A stretch of DNA of 64,000 nt, taken from the NCBI RefSeq assembly GCF_019048845.1, contig NZ_CP077425.1, forward strand, positions 1,018,653 to 1,082,652, read 5' to 3'. The DNA is from Vibrio mimicus. Lineage in GTDB: Bacteria; Pseudomonadota; Gammaproteobacteria; Enterobacterales; Vibrionaceae. This document shows, one piece after another, positions 34,389 through 43,700 of the stretch (position 1 is the first letter of the stretch; each line of letters begins with the position of its first letter). Under the pieces are notes generated by a model, which saw only the letters and a program-made list of their open reading frames with translations, did no database searches and had not been told where the DNA came from. The translations under genes and the position numbers were made by a program.

Positions 34389-34772
34389 GTTTCTCTCAGG
34401 GAAATTATCAAAAATTCACGCGCAAGGTTCTGAAAATTCAGCCTTTATCGTTCAAGCTGCACAATTTGGTTTTGGGGTTTTTCCTGATGCTGATTTGGTA
34501 GAACGCGTTGAAAGTTCAGCGGTTTCAAAATCGCTGATAACCAACAAGCTTTGATGCTTCAATGTTGTCGTACGTTCAACTTGATCAGTTTGGTCTCATA
34601 AAAGGTTGAATCATCGCTGTGATCTGGCTTTCTTTGTCGCGGACTCTTAACGTTTTGGCAGCCAATGTCACAGCTTTTGGCGTTGGACGTGTGTTTGTGT
34701 GATGCTTTTGCGTAAAATGACTTTCAAGCAAATGTGTTTAAAAAATCATTGTTAAACAATAGGCTACGAAAC
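34389..34772 (+). other. ORF-less cassette, family A (A2), copy 9
   Basis: About 384 bp starting GTTTCTCTCAGG. Lacks about 29 bases of the core (CTTAAC runs directly into GTTTTGGCAGCC), a deletion shared with copies at 35947 and 46381. Short frame destroyed. Confidence 0.85.
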
Positions 34773-34895
34773 TAACAAACGCCTCAAGAGGGACTGTCAA
34801 CGCGTGGCGTTTCCAGTCCCAATGAGCCGAAGTGGTTATGGTTGTAGTGTTTGAGTTTAGTGGTAATGCGTTGCCAGCCCCTTACGCGGGCGTTA
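34773..34895 (+). repeat. attC 44
   Basis: Main type, with GAGCCGAAGTGG and CTTACGCGGGCG changes; ends pair over 9 bp (GTTAGTTTC). Confidence 0.97.
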
Positions 34896-35309
34896 GTTTC
34901 TCTCAGAAAAAATTATCAAAAATTCACGCACAAGGTTCTGAAAATTCAGTCTTTAGCGTTCAAGTCTCACTATTTGGCTTTTGAGTTTTGCCTGATGTTG
35001 ATTTGGTAGAAAGTGTTGAAAGTTCAGCGATTTCAAAGTCGCTGAAAACCAACAAACCGCGATACTTCAAGGTTGTTGGTTGTTCAACTCGGTAAGCTTG
35101 GTTTCACAAATAACTGCATCATCGCTGAAATTGCGCATTCTTTGTCGCGGACTCTTAACCTTGGCCAACTTAACCTTGAACGTTTCGAGTTTTGGCTGCC
35201 AACATCACAGCTTTTGGCTCTGGACGTGTGTTTGTTTGATGCTTTTGCGTAAAATGAATTTCAAGCAAATTTGTTTGAAAAATCATTTCTAAACAATGGG
35301 CTACGAAAC
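34896..35309 (+). other. ORF-less cassette, family A (A2), copy 10
   Basis: About 414 bp, full-length core. Frame disrupted around TCGGTAAGCTTGG. Tandem neighbour of copy 9. Confidence 0.84.
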
Positions 35310-35431
35310 TAACAAACGCCTCAAGAGGGACTGTCAACGCGTGGCGTTTCCAGTCCCAATGAGCTGTAGTGGTTACGGTTGTTGTGTTTGAGTTTAGTGT
35401 TATGCGTTGCCAGCCTCTTAGGCGGGCGTTA
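35310..35431 (+). repeat. attC 45
   Basis: Main type, with GAGCTGTAGTGG and CAGCCTCTTAGG; ends pair over 9 bp (GTTAGTTTC). Confidence 0.97.
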
Positions 35432-35447
35432 GTTGCCAGTGTAAGGG

Positions 35448-35480
35448 AAGCACCCAATAAATTACGGGTGCTTTATATTT
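35448..35480. terminator. Hairpin terminator at cassette junction
   Basis: Perfect stem AAGCACCC (35448-35455) / GGGTGCTT (35466-35473) with a 10-nt loop and TATATTT after it on the + strand. Located just inside attC 45, before the 3' end of a reverse gene, so it can block rightward read-through and end the reverse transcript. Confidence 0.72.
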
Positions 35481-35491
35481 GCTGTGAATAT

Positions 35492-35779
<288 letters not shown>

Positions 35780-35823
35780 TTATTTCTGTGGAAGTATGCA
35801 CATTTGTGCGTATTAGTGGCAAC

Positions 35824-35946
35824 TAACAAACGCCTCAAGAGGGACTGTCAACGCGTGGCGTTTCCAGTCCCATTGAGCCGCGGTGGTTACAGTTGTTGTG
35901 TTTGAGTTTGGTGGTAGTGCGTTGCCAGCCCCTTAGGCGGGCGTTA
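35824..35946 (+). repeat. attC 46
   Basis: Main type; ends pair over 11 bp (GTTAGTTGCCA). Confidence 0.97.
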
Positions 35947-36330
35947 GTTTCTCTCAGGAAAAATCATCAAAAGTACACGCACAGAGTTCTGAAAATTCAG
36001 CCTTTATCGTTCAAGCTGCACAATTTGGCTTTTGAGTTTTTCTTGATGCTGATTTGGTAGAAAGCGTTGAAAGTTCAGTGTTTTCAAAATCGCTGATAAC
36101 CAATAAGCTTTGATGCTTCAATATTGTCGGACGTTCAATTTGATCAGTTTGGTTTCATAAAAGGCTGAATCATCGCTGTGATCTGGCTTTCTTTGTGTGG
36201 ACTCTTAACGTTTTGGCAGCCAACTTCACAGCTTTTGGCGTTGGACGTGTGTTTGCGTGATGCTTTTGCGTAAAATTACTTTCAAGCAAATGAGTTTAAA
36301 AAGTCATTGTTAAACAATAGGCTACGAAAC
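35947..36330 (+). other. ORF-less cassette, family A (A2), copy 11
   Basis: About 384 bp, carrying the same ~29-base core deletion as the copy at 34389. No gene supported. Confidence 0.85.
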
Positions 36331-36453
36331 TAACAAACGCCTCAAGAGGGACTGTCAACGCGTGGCGTTTCCAGTCCCATTGAGCCGCGGTGGTTACGGT
36401 TGTTGTGTTTGAGTTTCGTTGTTATGCGTTGCCAGCCCCTTAGGCGGGCGTTA
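36331..36453 (+). repeat. attC 47
   Basis: Main type; ends pair over 9 bp (GTTAGTTTC). Confidence 0.97.
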
Positions 36454-36489
36454 GGGGAATAGTAAGCTTCAGCTCTTGGAGGGCTTTAA

Positions 36490-36783
36490 ATGACGGAGTT
36501 GGTATTTTTACCATTAACTATACTGGTGTTTAAGTGGAAAAATTATGATTTGTATGATTGGCTTTTTACAGTTTGTTATGTGATCTATGCATTCACTTTT
36601 GTAATGACAGATGAAATTCCATTAAATGCTAGAATTGGAAGCTTTTACTTGGGTATACCAGCTTTATCATATTGTTTTTTTGTGTTTTCTGAGTTTCAAT
36701 CGCATTATTCTGTATGCGCAATAAAAGTAATGAGTGCTTTAGGTTTATCTGCCGCACTCATATCATTATTAATTATCTTTTAG
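36490..36783 (+). CDS. Polytopic membrane protein, unknown
   Basis: 97 aa from ATG 36490, after TTGGAGGGC. Four hydrophobic segments (LVFLPLTILVF, WLFTVCYVIYAFTFVM, FYLGIPALSYCFFVFSEF, SALGLSAALISLLIIF). Converges with the reverse-strand gene, overlapping its end by 15 bases. It could be an immunity or accessory protein for the opposite pair. No family recognised. Confidence 0.68.
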   Translation: MTELVFLPLTILVFKWKNYDLYDWLFTVCYVIYAFTFVMTDEIPLNARIGSFYLGIPALSYCFFVFSEFQSHYSVCAIKVMSALGLSAALISLLIIF

Positions 36784-37212
36784 TTTTTCCCAAAGACTTA
36801 GCATATTAACTTCTAGACTTTTTTCTTTTAGTGATGAATCTAGTTGATTTAGTTTGGATAACTCATTTTCACTAAGCGTATTCGTGCGTTTTTTAATGTA
36901 AATTGACAAGTATCGCTCGCTAAGTTTATCTATGTTAATTAACTCGTTACCCGAACTAAGTTCATTGACTAAGGCCTCCATCTCATAAGATTTTGAACAT
37001 TCTTGAATTCTTATATCTTTCAGAAGCAATAAATATTTATCTATATCTTCGGGTTTTAATCCATGTAAATCATTTATCGTAACAGGAGTTTTCTGATTTT
37101 CAATTTCAATACAGTTTTTGACTGAATCTTTATACGCATCATAACTACTTTCTGCTAAGCATATTGACGGTGTTATAAAGGCTAAGAGTAAGGGTAGTTT
37201 TTTATAGTTCAT
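36769..37212 (-). CDS. Periplasmic helical protein, unknown
   Basis: 147 aa from ATG 37212. Signal peptide NYKKLPLLLAFITPSICLAES, then a fully helical mature domain with two Cys (VKNCIEIE, IQECSKSYE) likely bonded. Overlaps the upstream reverse gene by 11 bases, so the pair is an operon. Looks like a periplasmic immunity or lysozyme-inhibitor-type protein, but that is a guess. Confidence 0.68.
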   Translation of the reverse strand: MNYKKLPLLLAFITPSICLAESSYDAYKDSVKNCIEIENQKTPVTINDLHGLKPEDIDKYLLLLKDIRIQECSKSYEMEALVNELSSGNELINIDKLSERYLSIYIKKRTNTLSENELSKLNQLDSSLKEKSLEVNMLSLWEKLKDN

Positions 37213-37522
37213 TGTATAAACATCTCCAGAATACTTTTTCATCTTGAGAGATTGATGATTTCATGTACATTCGAGCTGCAATGTTTTCGACTTGACGAAT
37301 TAATATTGGATTTGATGAATGCATTGATTTTGCTAGTAATTCGAAATCGGTAGTGGCTATCTTGTAAGATGACCCTATAACTCCATTACCAGCAAAAATA
37401 TCCATCATTGCAGATACTCCGATAAATGCAGATAGAGCATTAGCCATATCTTTCATTTCTGCGATTTCATCTAAAGCTCTCTTACTTTCTGAGCTAAATT
37501 CGACATTTATGTTGCAAGCCAT
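37202..37522 (-). CDS. Small protein, unknown (possible effector partner)
   Basis: 106 aa from ATG 37522, after AGGA. Mostly helical: SSESKRALDEIAEMKDMANALSAF, a Gly/Met-rich hydrophobic stretch (GVSAMMDIFAGNGVIGSSY), then MHSSNPILIRQVENIAARMYMKS. No signal peptide. Upstream partner of the periplasmic protein gene. Function unknown. Confidence 0.65.
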   Translation of the reverse strand: MACNINVEFSSESKRALDEIAEMKDMANALSAFIGVSAMMDIFAGNGVIGSSYKIATTDFELLAKSMHSSNPILIRQVENIAARMYMKSSISQDEKVFWRCLYNEL

Positions 37523-37638
37523 TTTGACGTCCTGTTAATAAGGTTCTGTTTGTAAATTAGGTTACCATGTCCTATGGGGAGCTTCACATTCCTCAGCATG
37601 GTTTTAGCACAAGATCTCAAAACTGGAGTATATTCCCC

Positions 37639-37758
37639 TAACAAACGCTTCAAGAGGGACAGCCAACGCGCGGCATTTCTATTATGCGTTGGTTTTTGTG
37701 ATTATGGTGTTATGCGGAAGCTTAGTTGTAGCGTTGGCTGCCCCTTAAGCGGGCGTTA
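37639..37758 (+). repeat. attC 48 (CTTCAAGAGGGACAGCC type)
   Basis: Minor subtype as attC 9. Ends pair over 12 bp (GTTAGGGGAATA). Confidence 0.95.
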
Positions 37759-37771
37759 TGAGCTATAAAGT

Positions 37772-37791
37772 AAGGGGTAGGCATACCTCTT
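37772..37791 (-). terminator. Hairpin after reverse effector operon (copy 1)
   Basis: Stem AAGGGGT (37772-37778) / ACCTCTT (37785-37791) with one G-T wobble, about 14 bases beyond the immunity stop. Equivalent to the stronger hairpin of copy 2 at 54119-54138. Confidence 0.5.
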
Positions 37792-37804
37792 AGAAAGTTG
37801 ATTT

Positions 37805-38188
37805 TTATGGAATGATATTCAAAATTTTTGCAAGTAAAACTAGAAAACAAACGCCAAAAAAGCTCCAAAATCCCAATGAGTTTACACTCATAAATACCCT
37901 GAATTTGATTGAGCTTGTTGTTATTCGGTGACGTATAAATGGGTAAGCAAAGCAGTAGTGCATGAATCTAGACATAATGTTATACGGCATCATGCATTGA
38001 TAATTTGAATGTAGCTTTTTGGTATCTTTCGATAACTGTTCATCAATCCAAATAATGCGCTTCACATCCCCGAAAGCTAATACTGCTCCAAACACTACTC
38101 CGGGGATCGCCCAAATAAATACATAACTGCCTAATATTATCGTCGGAACGCCGATCAACCAGAATTCCCATTCTGTTGTAATACCCAT
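37805..38188 (-). CDS. Probable immunity protein of effector copy 1 (membrane)
   Basis: 127 aa from ATG 38188, overlapping the effector stop by one base. Two to three transmembrane helices (WLIGVPTIILGSYVFIWAIPGVVFGAVLAF, GFWSFFGVCFLVLLAKIL) around a cytoplasmic loop. Clearly homologous to the gene at 54150 but much diverged (shared AWAIPG, SRF, YC, AYPFI, NSLG-WSF), matching divergence of the effector tips. Confidence 0.75.
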   Translation of the reverse strand: MGITTEWEFWLIGVPTIILGSYVFIWAIPGVVFGAVLAFGDVKRIIWIDEQLSKDTKKLHSNYQCMMPYNIMSRFMHYCFAYPFIRHRITTSSIKFRVFMSVNSLGFWSFFGVCFLVLLAKILNIIP

Positions 38189-39579
38189 TAGAAAATGTCC
38201 TTAGCGAGTTCAACGGTTGATTCGTAAATAAAGTAAGCTCCATCACCAACGGCTTTCCCAACGGTTGAACCAACAATCCCTCCGACAGCCCCGCCAACCA
38301 CGAATGCACCAACCGATGCAACCGCAACAACTGGAGCAGAAGCTGTTCCTAATACGAGTAAAACTCCACCTACAGCCCAAGTGCCAGCCTGACCTCCCAA
38401 ATAGGCTCCAGCTAGAAATCCCCCGACTTCTCGGCTAGATGTTTTGCCACAGTTCCCAGTGCTATCAACTTTACAAGCTTCATAAATGTTATTCACACCA
38501 CTTGCAGCGCCAAGAACCAATCCAACGTAACCAACGCCTTTTGCTGCTGCTATTCCTACGGAAACGTTGGCAATACGTTTCCCGAGGTTTTTCACAAATC
38601 CTGTCTTAAGAATTTCATCAGCGTTGTGAATGACTGATTTTGTTGACAGTTTTAGGTTGCGTTTTACTTGTGTGTAAATTGGTAACTTGACACTGCGTTT
38701 AGATAAACCTGCAAATGAACCATCTAGCTTTTTAAAGAGCTCTGCGCGTTCGGCTACAAACGGCCCGTAATTGATGCCGCCAGTTCTGCTCGCCATGGCA
38801 ACTTGAGAGGCATATAGGTCATTAATTTCTAGTAAAACCGAATTGATATTGTGCAGATGTTGAACAACACCAGATGATGCCATACCGACACCTAATGAGG
38901 CATAAGCGTAATAGTCACTGGGTAGGCCATCTTGTTTAATTGCCACAAAGGTTTGGTTTGCATAGTGATCTAGTAATTCTAAGTGTCGGTTTACTGTTGC
39001 TACTTGTTCATCGGTTAATTTTGCTAGCTCGGTACTTGCTGCTTGTGCGTCTTCTTGTAAATCAGCGAGTGCTTTCTTCTCTTGCTCAGTAGTCGGTTTG
39101 GTGGTGGGCACAATGACAATTTCCCCTTCTCTGACGGGATTATTGAGGTGAGCATTGCATTGTTTAATAAATTGCATCTGGTCTTCACTGGTTTCAGCAG
39201 TAAATAAGTCCGCCCAAAGTTGTTCTTGTGGTTGAGTAACGGTGTTTTGCATCCAGCCCAACATAAATTCTTCTGCGTTCTTTTGCTGGTCTTGAAGCTT
39301 TGCCCAATCTTTTTCTGACTGTTCTAGTCGCTCTTTACGCTGACGCTCAACTTTTTCTCGTGTTGTTTCTTGGATAGGCTCAGGCTTTAGAAAGGATTGA
39401 ACACTGGGAACAGAAGAGCCAAGTGGTGCAAAGTTACGGGCTTCAGCGGCTTTCAATGCTGCAGAGCTTTTTTCCCATTCCCGACGCATGTGACATGACG
39501 AGCAAGTGCAAGTAATGGGGTCTTTCCAAAAAGGGCAGCGATAGAGTTTTGTCTTATCAAAAATATCGTATATGGGCAT
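38188..39579 (-). CDS. Large membrane-disrupting effector, copy 1
   Basis: 463 aa from ATG 39579 (AGAGAAAG upstream); an in-frame ATG at 39615 is possible. N-terminus with Cys cluster CPFWKDPITCTCSSC, a charged coiled region (about 40-110), a LysM-like strand REGEIVIVPTTKP, a helical middle, and a Gly/Ala-rich hydrophobic end (about 350-450, VGGVLLVLGTASAPVVAVAS). The architecture resembles Vibrio type VI membrane-disrupting effectors (Tme-like); not proven. Shares about 90% or more with copy 2 up to residue ~385, then diverges. Confidence 0.75.
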   Translation of the reverse strand: MPIYDIFDKTKLYRCPFWKDPITCTCSSCHMRREWEKSSAALKAAEARNFAPLGSSVPSVQSFLKPEPIQETTREKVERQRKERLEQSEKDWAKLQDQQKNAEEFMLGWMQNTVTQPQEQLWADLFTAETSEDQMQFIKQCNAHLNNPVREGEIVIVPTTKPTTEQEKKALADLQEDAQAASTELAKLTDEQVATVNRHLELLDHYANQTFVAIKQDGLPSDYYAYASLGVGMASSGVVQHLHNINSVLLEINDLYASQVAMASRTGGINYGPFVAERAELFKKLDGSFAGLSKRSVKLPIYTQVKRNLKLSTKSVIHNADEILKTGFVKNLGKRIANVSVGIAAAKGVGYVGLVLGAASGVNNIYEACKVDSTGNCGKTSSREVGGFLAGAYLGGQAGTWAVGGVLLVLGTASAPVVAVASVGAFVVGGAVGGIVGSTVGKAVGDGAYFIYESTVELAKDIF

Positions 39580-39717
39580 GTTCTTTCTCTGACGTTTTGT
39601 AAGTTGCCCTATCATAACCCCAAAAGTTCACAGGCAAAAATTTGCCCAATGGATATGCGTCAATGTGAGCTATAAGGTTGAATTTACAGTGTAATGTGGT
39701 TCTAATTGGCACGCTCA

Positions 39718-39837
39718 TAACAAACGCTTCAAGAGGGACTGTCAACGCATGGCATTTTCGGTTTGAGTGGGCATTTGTGGTTACGGCTGTTGGTTTAAGC
39801 TGTGCGGTAGCGTTGCCAGCCCCTTAAGCGGGCGTTA
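39718..39837 (+). repeat. attC 49 (effector type)
   Basis: Subtype CTTCAAGAGGGACTGTC with CATGGCATTTTCGG, shared only with attC 72. Ends pair over 9 bp (GTTATGAGC). Confidence 0.95.
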
Positions 39838-39864
39838 GGCTAATAACAAAATTTGAGGTATTGA

Positions 39865-40374
39865 GTGAACTGGGTCTCGGAAATTTTTAAGGATATTACA
39901 GTATCTAAAACTCTAACCGGAGCGTGCTTTATCACAGGCATATCGCTGCTTTTTGCACCTACGCTTTTCCCTGACACTTTAGAAGCGATTCCAAAAAACT
40001 GGGCAACAGGAACACTCGGTGTAGTCGTATTTTCTGGCAGTTTGCTAATGTTTTGGGGATTGCAAGCGGTAAGAGAAGGGATTGTTAGTTTTATAACAAC
40101 GAAAACGCAAAATAGTCGCTCTCAGAGTCTTACTGATTTTGAACTGAGCTTTATTTTTGAGCTTGGTAAGTTGGCTGATAAAACAGCTGATCTAGATAAT
40201 ATTAACTATAATTCAGCCTCTTTTAGTAAGTTAGAGTTACTCGATGTATGTAGGACTTTAAAAGAAAAAGGCTTGCTTGACATAAATTGCTTTGACGAAA
40301 ATCTAGTGTCTTTGACCGAAAATGGGCGTAAAAAAGCCCTTGAATTGCATAAAGCGCAAGCGTTGAAAAATTAG
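39865..40374 (+). CDS. Superinfection-exclusion SieB-like protein (tentative)
   Basis: 169 aa from GTG 39865, with GAGG at 39855-39858. Two N-terminal membrane helices (LTGACFITGISLLFAPTLF and GTLGVVVFSGSLLMFWGL), then a cytoplasmic winged-helix-like domain (LLDVCRTLKEKGLLDINCFDENLVSLTENGRKKAL). This order matches proteins annotated as superinfection exclusion B family, which abort or block related phages. The family call is from memory and moderate at best. Confidence 0.62.
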   Translation: MNWVSEIFKDITVSKTLTGACFITGISLLFAPTLFPDTLEAIPKNWATGTLGVVVFSGSLLMFWGLQAVREGIVSFITTKTQNSRSQSLTDFELSFIFELGKLADKTADLDNINYNSASFSKLELLDVCRTLKEKGLLDINCFDENLVSLTENGRKKALELHKAQALKN

Positions 40375-40376
40375 CC

Positions 40377-40499
40377 TAACAAACGCCTCAAGAGGGACTG
40401 TCAACGCGTGGCGTTTACAGTCCCATTGAGCCGCGGTGGTTGCAGTTGTTGTGTTTAAGTTTAGTGGGAATGCGTTGTCAGCCCCTTAGGCGGGCGTTA
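40377..40499 (+). repeat. attC 50
   Basis: Main type, with GCGTTTACAG; ends pair over 11 bp (GTTAGGCTAAT). Confidence 0.97.
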
Positions 40500-40516
40500 T
40501 AACCTAATGGGAAATC

Positions 40517-40993
40517 ATGAACTTAGAAGAGTTTCAAGAATCGGATTTTGACCTGCTTATAAAATGGATTGACTCAGATGAGTTGAACTATTTATGGGGT
40601 GGCCCTGCGTATGTTTTCCCGCTGACTTATGGACAGATCCATTCCCACTGTAGCAAAGCGGAAGTATTTCCCTATCTGCTAAAAGTGAAAGGTAGACATG
40701 CCGGGTTTGTTGAGTTGTACAAAGTCACCGATGAGCAATATCGGATTTGCCGTGTTTTTATTTCAAATGCTTATCGTGGGCAAGGGCTATCCAAATCGAT
40801 GTTGATGTTATTAATCGATAAAGCCCGATTAGATTTTTCTGCAACCAAGCTTAGCTTAGGCGTTTTTGAACAGAACACAGTTGCTAGAAAATGCTATGAG
40901 TCATTAGGTTTTGAAGTGGTTTCGACAGAAATTGGTACAAGAGCTTTTCATGGTAAGTTATGGGATCTGGTGCGAATGGAAAAACGGTTATAA
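40517..40993 (+). CDS. GNAT family N-acetyltransferase (RimJ/RimL-like)
   Basis: 158 aa from ATG 40517, after TGGGAAAT. FVELYKVTDEQYRICRVFISNAYRGQGLSKSMLMLLIDKA holds motif A (RGQGLS acetyl-CoA loop), followed by LGVFEQNTVARKCYESLGFEVV. LWGGP near the N-terminus is typical of this subgroup. Substrate unknown. Stop lies in attC 51. Confidence 0.92.
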   Translation: MNLEEFQESDFDLLIKWIDSDELNYLWGGPAYVFPLTYGQIHSHCSKAEVFPYLLKVKGRHAGFVELYKVTDEQYRICRVFISNAYRGQGLSKSMLMLLIDKARLDFSATKLSLGVFEQNTVARKCYESLGFEVVSTEIGTRAFHGKLWDLVRMEKRL

Positions 40994-41112
40994 CAAACGC
41001 CTCAAGAGGGACTGTCAACGCGTAGCGTTTCCAGTCCCAATGAGCCGCGGTGGTTATGGCTGTTGTGTTTGAGTTTAGTGTTATGCGTTACCAGCCCCTT
41101 AGGCGGGCGTTA
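40991..41112 (+). repeat. attC 51
   Basis: Main type, with GCGTTACCAGCC; ends pair over 9 bp (GTTATAACC). Confidence 0.97.
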
Positions 41113-41126
41113 TATTTTCAGAGGTA

Positions 41127-41390
41127 ATGATGATCTTTGAGTTCAAAGTGAAAACTGACCAGAGCTTTGATATGACTTACAGGTTCACATCTGAACTTAA
41201 GTTATTGAAATTTCTAACTCTTATTGAAACAGGTGGTAAAGCTAGGATTGATAACAAGTTTCTGGAAGTTAGAGATGGCTATTTGATCCATTACAAAGGT
41301 AATCATCATAAGGGAGCCTCGTATTCCATGCCGACAGATGGGATTATCGAAACTCTTAATGCTCTTTATCACAGTAAATCTCAAGCCTAG
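41127..41390 (+). CDS. Small protein, unknown
   Basis: 87 aa from ATG 41127 or the adjacent ATG 41130, after GAGGT. Mixed alpha/beta with two strands (MIFEFKVKTDQSFDMTYRF, ARIDNKFLEVRDGYLIHYKG) and a C-terminal helix. Cytoplasmic; no family recognised. Confidence 0.7.
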   Translation: MMIFEFKVKTDQSFDMTYRFTSELKLLKFLTLIETGGKARIDNKFLEVRDGYLIHYKGNHHKGASYSMPTDGIIETLNALYHSKSQA

Positions 41391-41402
41391 TAGTCCCAAA
41401 TA

Positions 41403-41525
41403 TAACAAACGCCTCAAGAGGGACTGTCAACGCGTGGCGTTTCCAGTCCCATTGAGCCGCGGTGGTTTCGGTTGTTGTGTTTGAGTTTAGTGGTGATGCG
41501 TTGTCAGCCCCTTAGGCGGGCGTTA
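41403..41525 (+). repeat. attC 52
   Basis: Main type; ends pair over 9 bp (GTTATATTT). Confidence 0.97.
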
Positions 41526-41610
41526 GGCCTAATTTGATATGTATCATACTAATCTGATTGCTTATGTGCGAATATGCTCGCAGTTTTTAACGTTGTAATT
41601 GGATGTAAGT

Positions 41611-41748
41611 ATGAAAAAAGTATTGGTTATCTTTGTGGCTTGTTTTGGTTTGGTTGGGACAGCCTTCGCTCATTCTGGTGGTACAGATTCAAACGGTTGC
41701 CACACAAACCATAAAACTGGTGAGTATCACTGTCACAAACGCAAATAA
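41611..41748 (+). CDS. YHYH-type small secreted protein
   Basis: 45 aa from ATG 41611. Signal peptide KKVLVIFVACFGLVGTAFA, then a 25-residue mature peptide HSGGTDSNGCHTNHKTGEYH and CHKRK, matching the YHYH/calcium-site-like motif (HSGGTD-GCH-YHCH) found at the ends of Vibrio and Pseudomonas exported proteins. Two Cys and several His suggest metal binding in the periplasm. The gene is short but pattern and signal peptide are convincing. Confidence 0.85.
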   Translation: MKKVLVIFVACFGLVGTAFAHSGGTDSNGCHTNHKTGEYHCHKRK

Positions 41749-41846
41749 GGTAATTATCTGAATGCTGCAAAAAGGTGTGAATGTTCATATCTTTTTGTCT
41801 GTGTATCAACGGCGTTATTAGGCATTGATAACTCATAATTTCGGCC

Positions 41847-41969
41847 TAACAAACGCCTCAAGAGGGACTGTCAACGCGTGGCGTTTCCAGTCCCATTGAG
41901 CCGCGGTGGTTGCAGTTGTTGTGTTTGAGTTTAGTGGTAATGCGTTGTCAGCCCCTTAGGCGAGCGTTA
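41847..41969 (+). repeat. attC 53
   Basis: Main type, with GGCGAGCG; ends pair over 8 bp (GTTAGGCC). Confidence 0.97.
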
Positions 41970-42380
41970 GTTTCTATCTAGAAAAATCATCAAAAGCTCA
42001 GATTCATGCCCTGAAAAATCAGCTTTAAGCGTTCAAGTCGCACTATTTGGCTTTTGAGTTTTGCCTGATGCTGATTTGGTAGAAAGTGTTGAAATTTCAG
42101 CTATTTCAAAGTCGCTGAAAACCCACAAGCCTCGAAGCTTCAATGTTGTCGGATATTCAACACGGCAAATTTGGTTTCACAAAAGGCAGCATCATCGCTG
42201 TGAGCTTGCTTTCTTTGTCGCGGACTCTTAACCGTGGCCAACTTAACCTTGATCGTTTTGAGTTTTGGCAGCTAACTTCACAGCTTTTGGCGTTGGACGT
42301 GTGCATGTTCGATGCATTTGCGTAAAATGCTTTTCAAGTAAAGGTGTTAAAAGTCATTGTTAAACAATGGGCTACGAAAC
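41970..42380 (+). other. ORF-less cassette, family A (A1), copy 12
   Basis: About 411 bp. The 60-codon frame is intact at 42143-42325 (MLSDIQHGKFGF ... CMFDAFA). No ribosome-binding site. Confidence 0.82.
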
Positions 42381-42503
42381 TAACAAACGCCTCAAGAGGG
42401 ACTGTCAACGCGCGGCGTTTCCAGTCCCATTGAGCCGCGGTGGTTACGGTTGTTGTGTTTGAGTTTAGTGGTAATGTGTTGCCAGCCCCTTAGGCGGGCG
42501 TTA
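42381..42503 (+). repeat. attC 54
   Basis: Main type; ends pair over 9 bp (GTTAGTTTC). Confidence 0.97.
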
Positions 42504-42916
42504 GCTTCTTAAAGGCTAGAATCATCAAAATCTGAGTTCATTTGTTGTGAAAAATCAGCTTTTAGCATTCAAATTTCACAATCTGTCCTTTGAGTTTTTC
42601 TGATGCTTGTTTGGTAGAAAGTGTTGAATGTTCGGCAGTTTCAAAGTCGCTGAAAACCATCAAGCTTCGATACTTCAATGTTGTTGGATGTTCCAAACGG
42701 AAAGCTTGGTTTCACAAAAGGCTACATCATCGTTGTGATTTGGTTTTCTTTGTCGCGGACTCTTAATCGTGGCCAACTTAGCATAGAGTGTTTTGAGTTT
42801 TGGCAGCCAACTTCACAGCTTTTGGCGTTGGACGTGTGTTTGAGTGATGTTTTTGCATAAAATGCATTTCAAGCAAATGTGTTAAAAAGTCATTGTTAAA
42901 CAATCGGCTACGAAGC
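42504..42916 (+). other. ORF-less cassette, family A (A-prime), copy 13
   Basis: About 413 bp. The 60-codon frame is intact at 42678-42860 but with amino-acid changes (QLSIECFEFW, CLSDVFA). Confidence 0.82.
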
Positions 42917-43039
42917 TAACAAACGCCTCAAGAGGGACTGTCAACGCGCGGCGTTTCCAGTCCCATTGAGCCGCGGTGGTTACGGTTGTTATGTTTGAGT
43001 TTAGTGGTAGTGCGTTGCCAGCCCCTTAGGCGGGCGTTA
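42917..43039 (+). repeat. attC 55
   Basis: Main type; ends pair over 9 bp (GTTAGCTTC). Confidence 0.97.
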
Positions 43040-43554
43040 TGCTTAATCTACAAAAATCAGTAGGTTGTGATTGTCGATTTCTTTGGCATTTCGTTCAGGT
43101 TTTGTCGGCAATTCAATATTGTTTTTCGCTGCCTAATGAAGCGGCAATGTGTCTGGCGCTGTAAATTCTGAGTGATTGCCTCATTGGAATGTTGAGTCTG
43201 CACGAGGTGAGTTCTGCTCTCTCAAGTCGCTTTGAGCAGTTTGGTGCCTTTACTTATGGGCTTAAAGTCTGTCAGCAATTGAGCATTGTTTTTCGCTGCC
43301 TAATGAAACGGCAATGTGTCTGTCGCTGTAAATTTCAGTGTCATTGCCTCATTGAGTTGTTGCGCCCATGCGTGGTGAGTGAGTTTGTCGGAGAGGGTCT
43401 CCACATTGGCCTAGTTGCTAAATGGAAGCCTGTATTGGTCAGTTCATAGGTAAAAATTGAGCCAGTTCTAATTCAAGGAAGCTCGAAGTTTGGCCGATAA
43501 TTTCAGTTGGTTATCATTGAGTTGGTTCAAAGGTAAAGTGTTGAAGCTTAAGCA
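43040..43554 (+). other. ORF-less cassette, family B, copy 4
   Basis: About 515 bp. Duplicated units near 43104 and 43270 are about 90% alike by eye. 5' frame stopped; Cys-rich 3' frame open at 43189-43449, here with a true ATG (MLSLHEVS). Confidence 0.8.
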
Positions 43555-43676
43555 TAACAAACGCCTCAAGAGGGACTGTCAACGCGCGGCGTTTCCAGTC
43601 CCAATGAGCCGCAGTGGTTACGGTTGTTGTGTTTGAGTTTAGTGTTATGCGTTGTCAGCCCCTTAGGCGGGCGTTA
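43555..43676 (+). repeat. attC 56
   Basis: Main type; family B ends (GTTATGCTTAA). Confidence 0.97.
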
Positions 43677-43700
43677 TAACTCTATGGAGAGAGTAGTAAT

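Noticed and set aside
41770..41830. Remnant of another attC (CAACGGCGTTATTAGGC)
   Set aside because: Only a GGCGTTAT-like core is present, with no matching R'' or stem. Chance similarity is likely.
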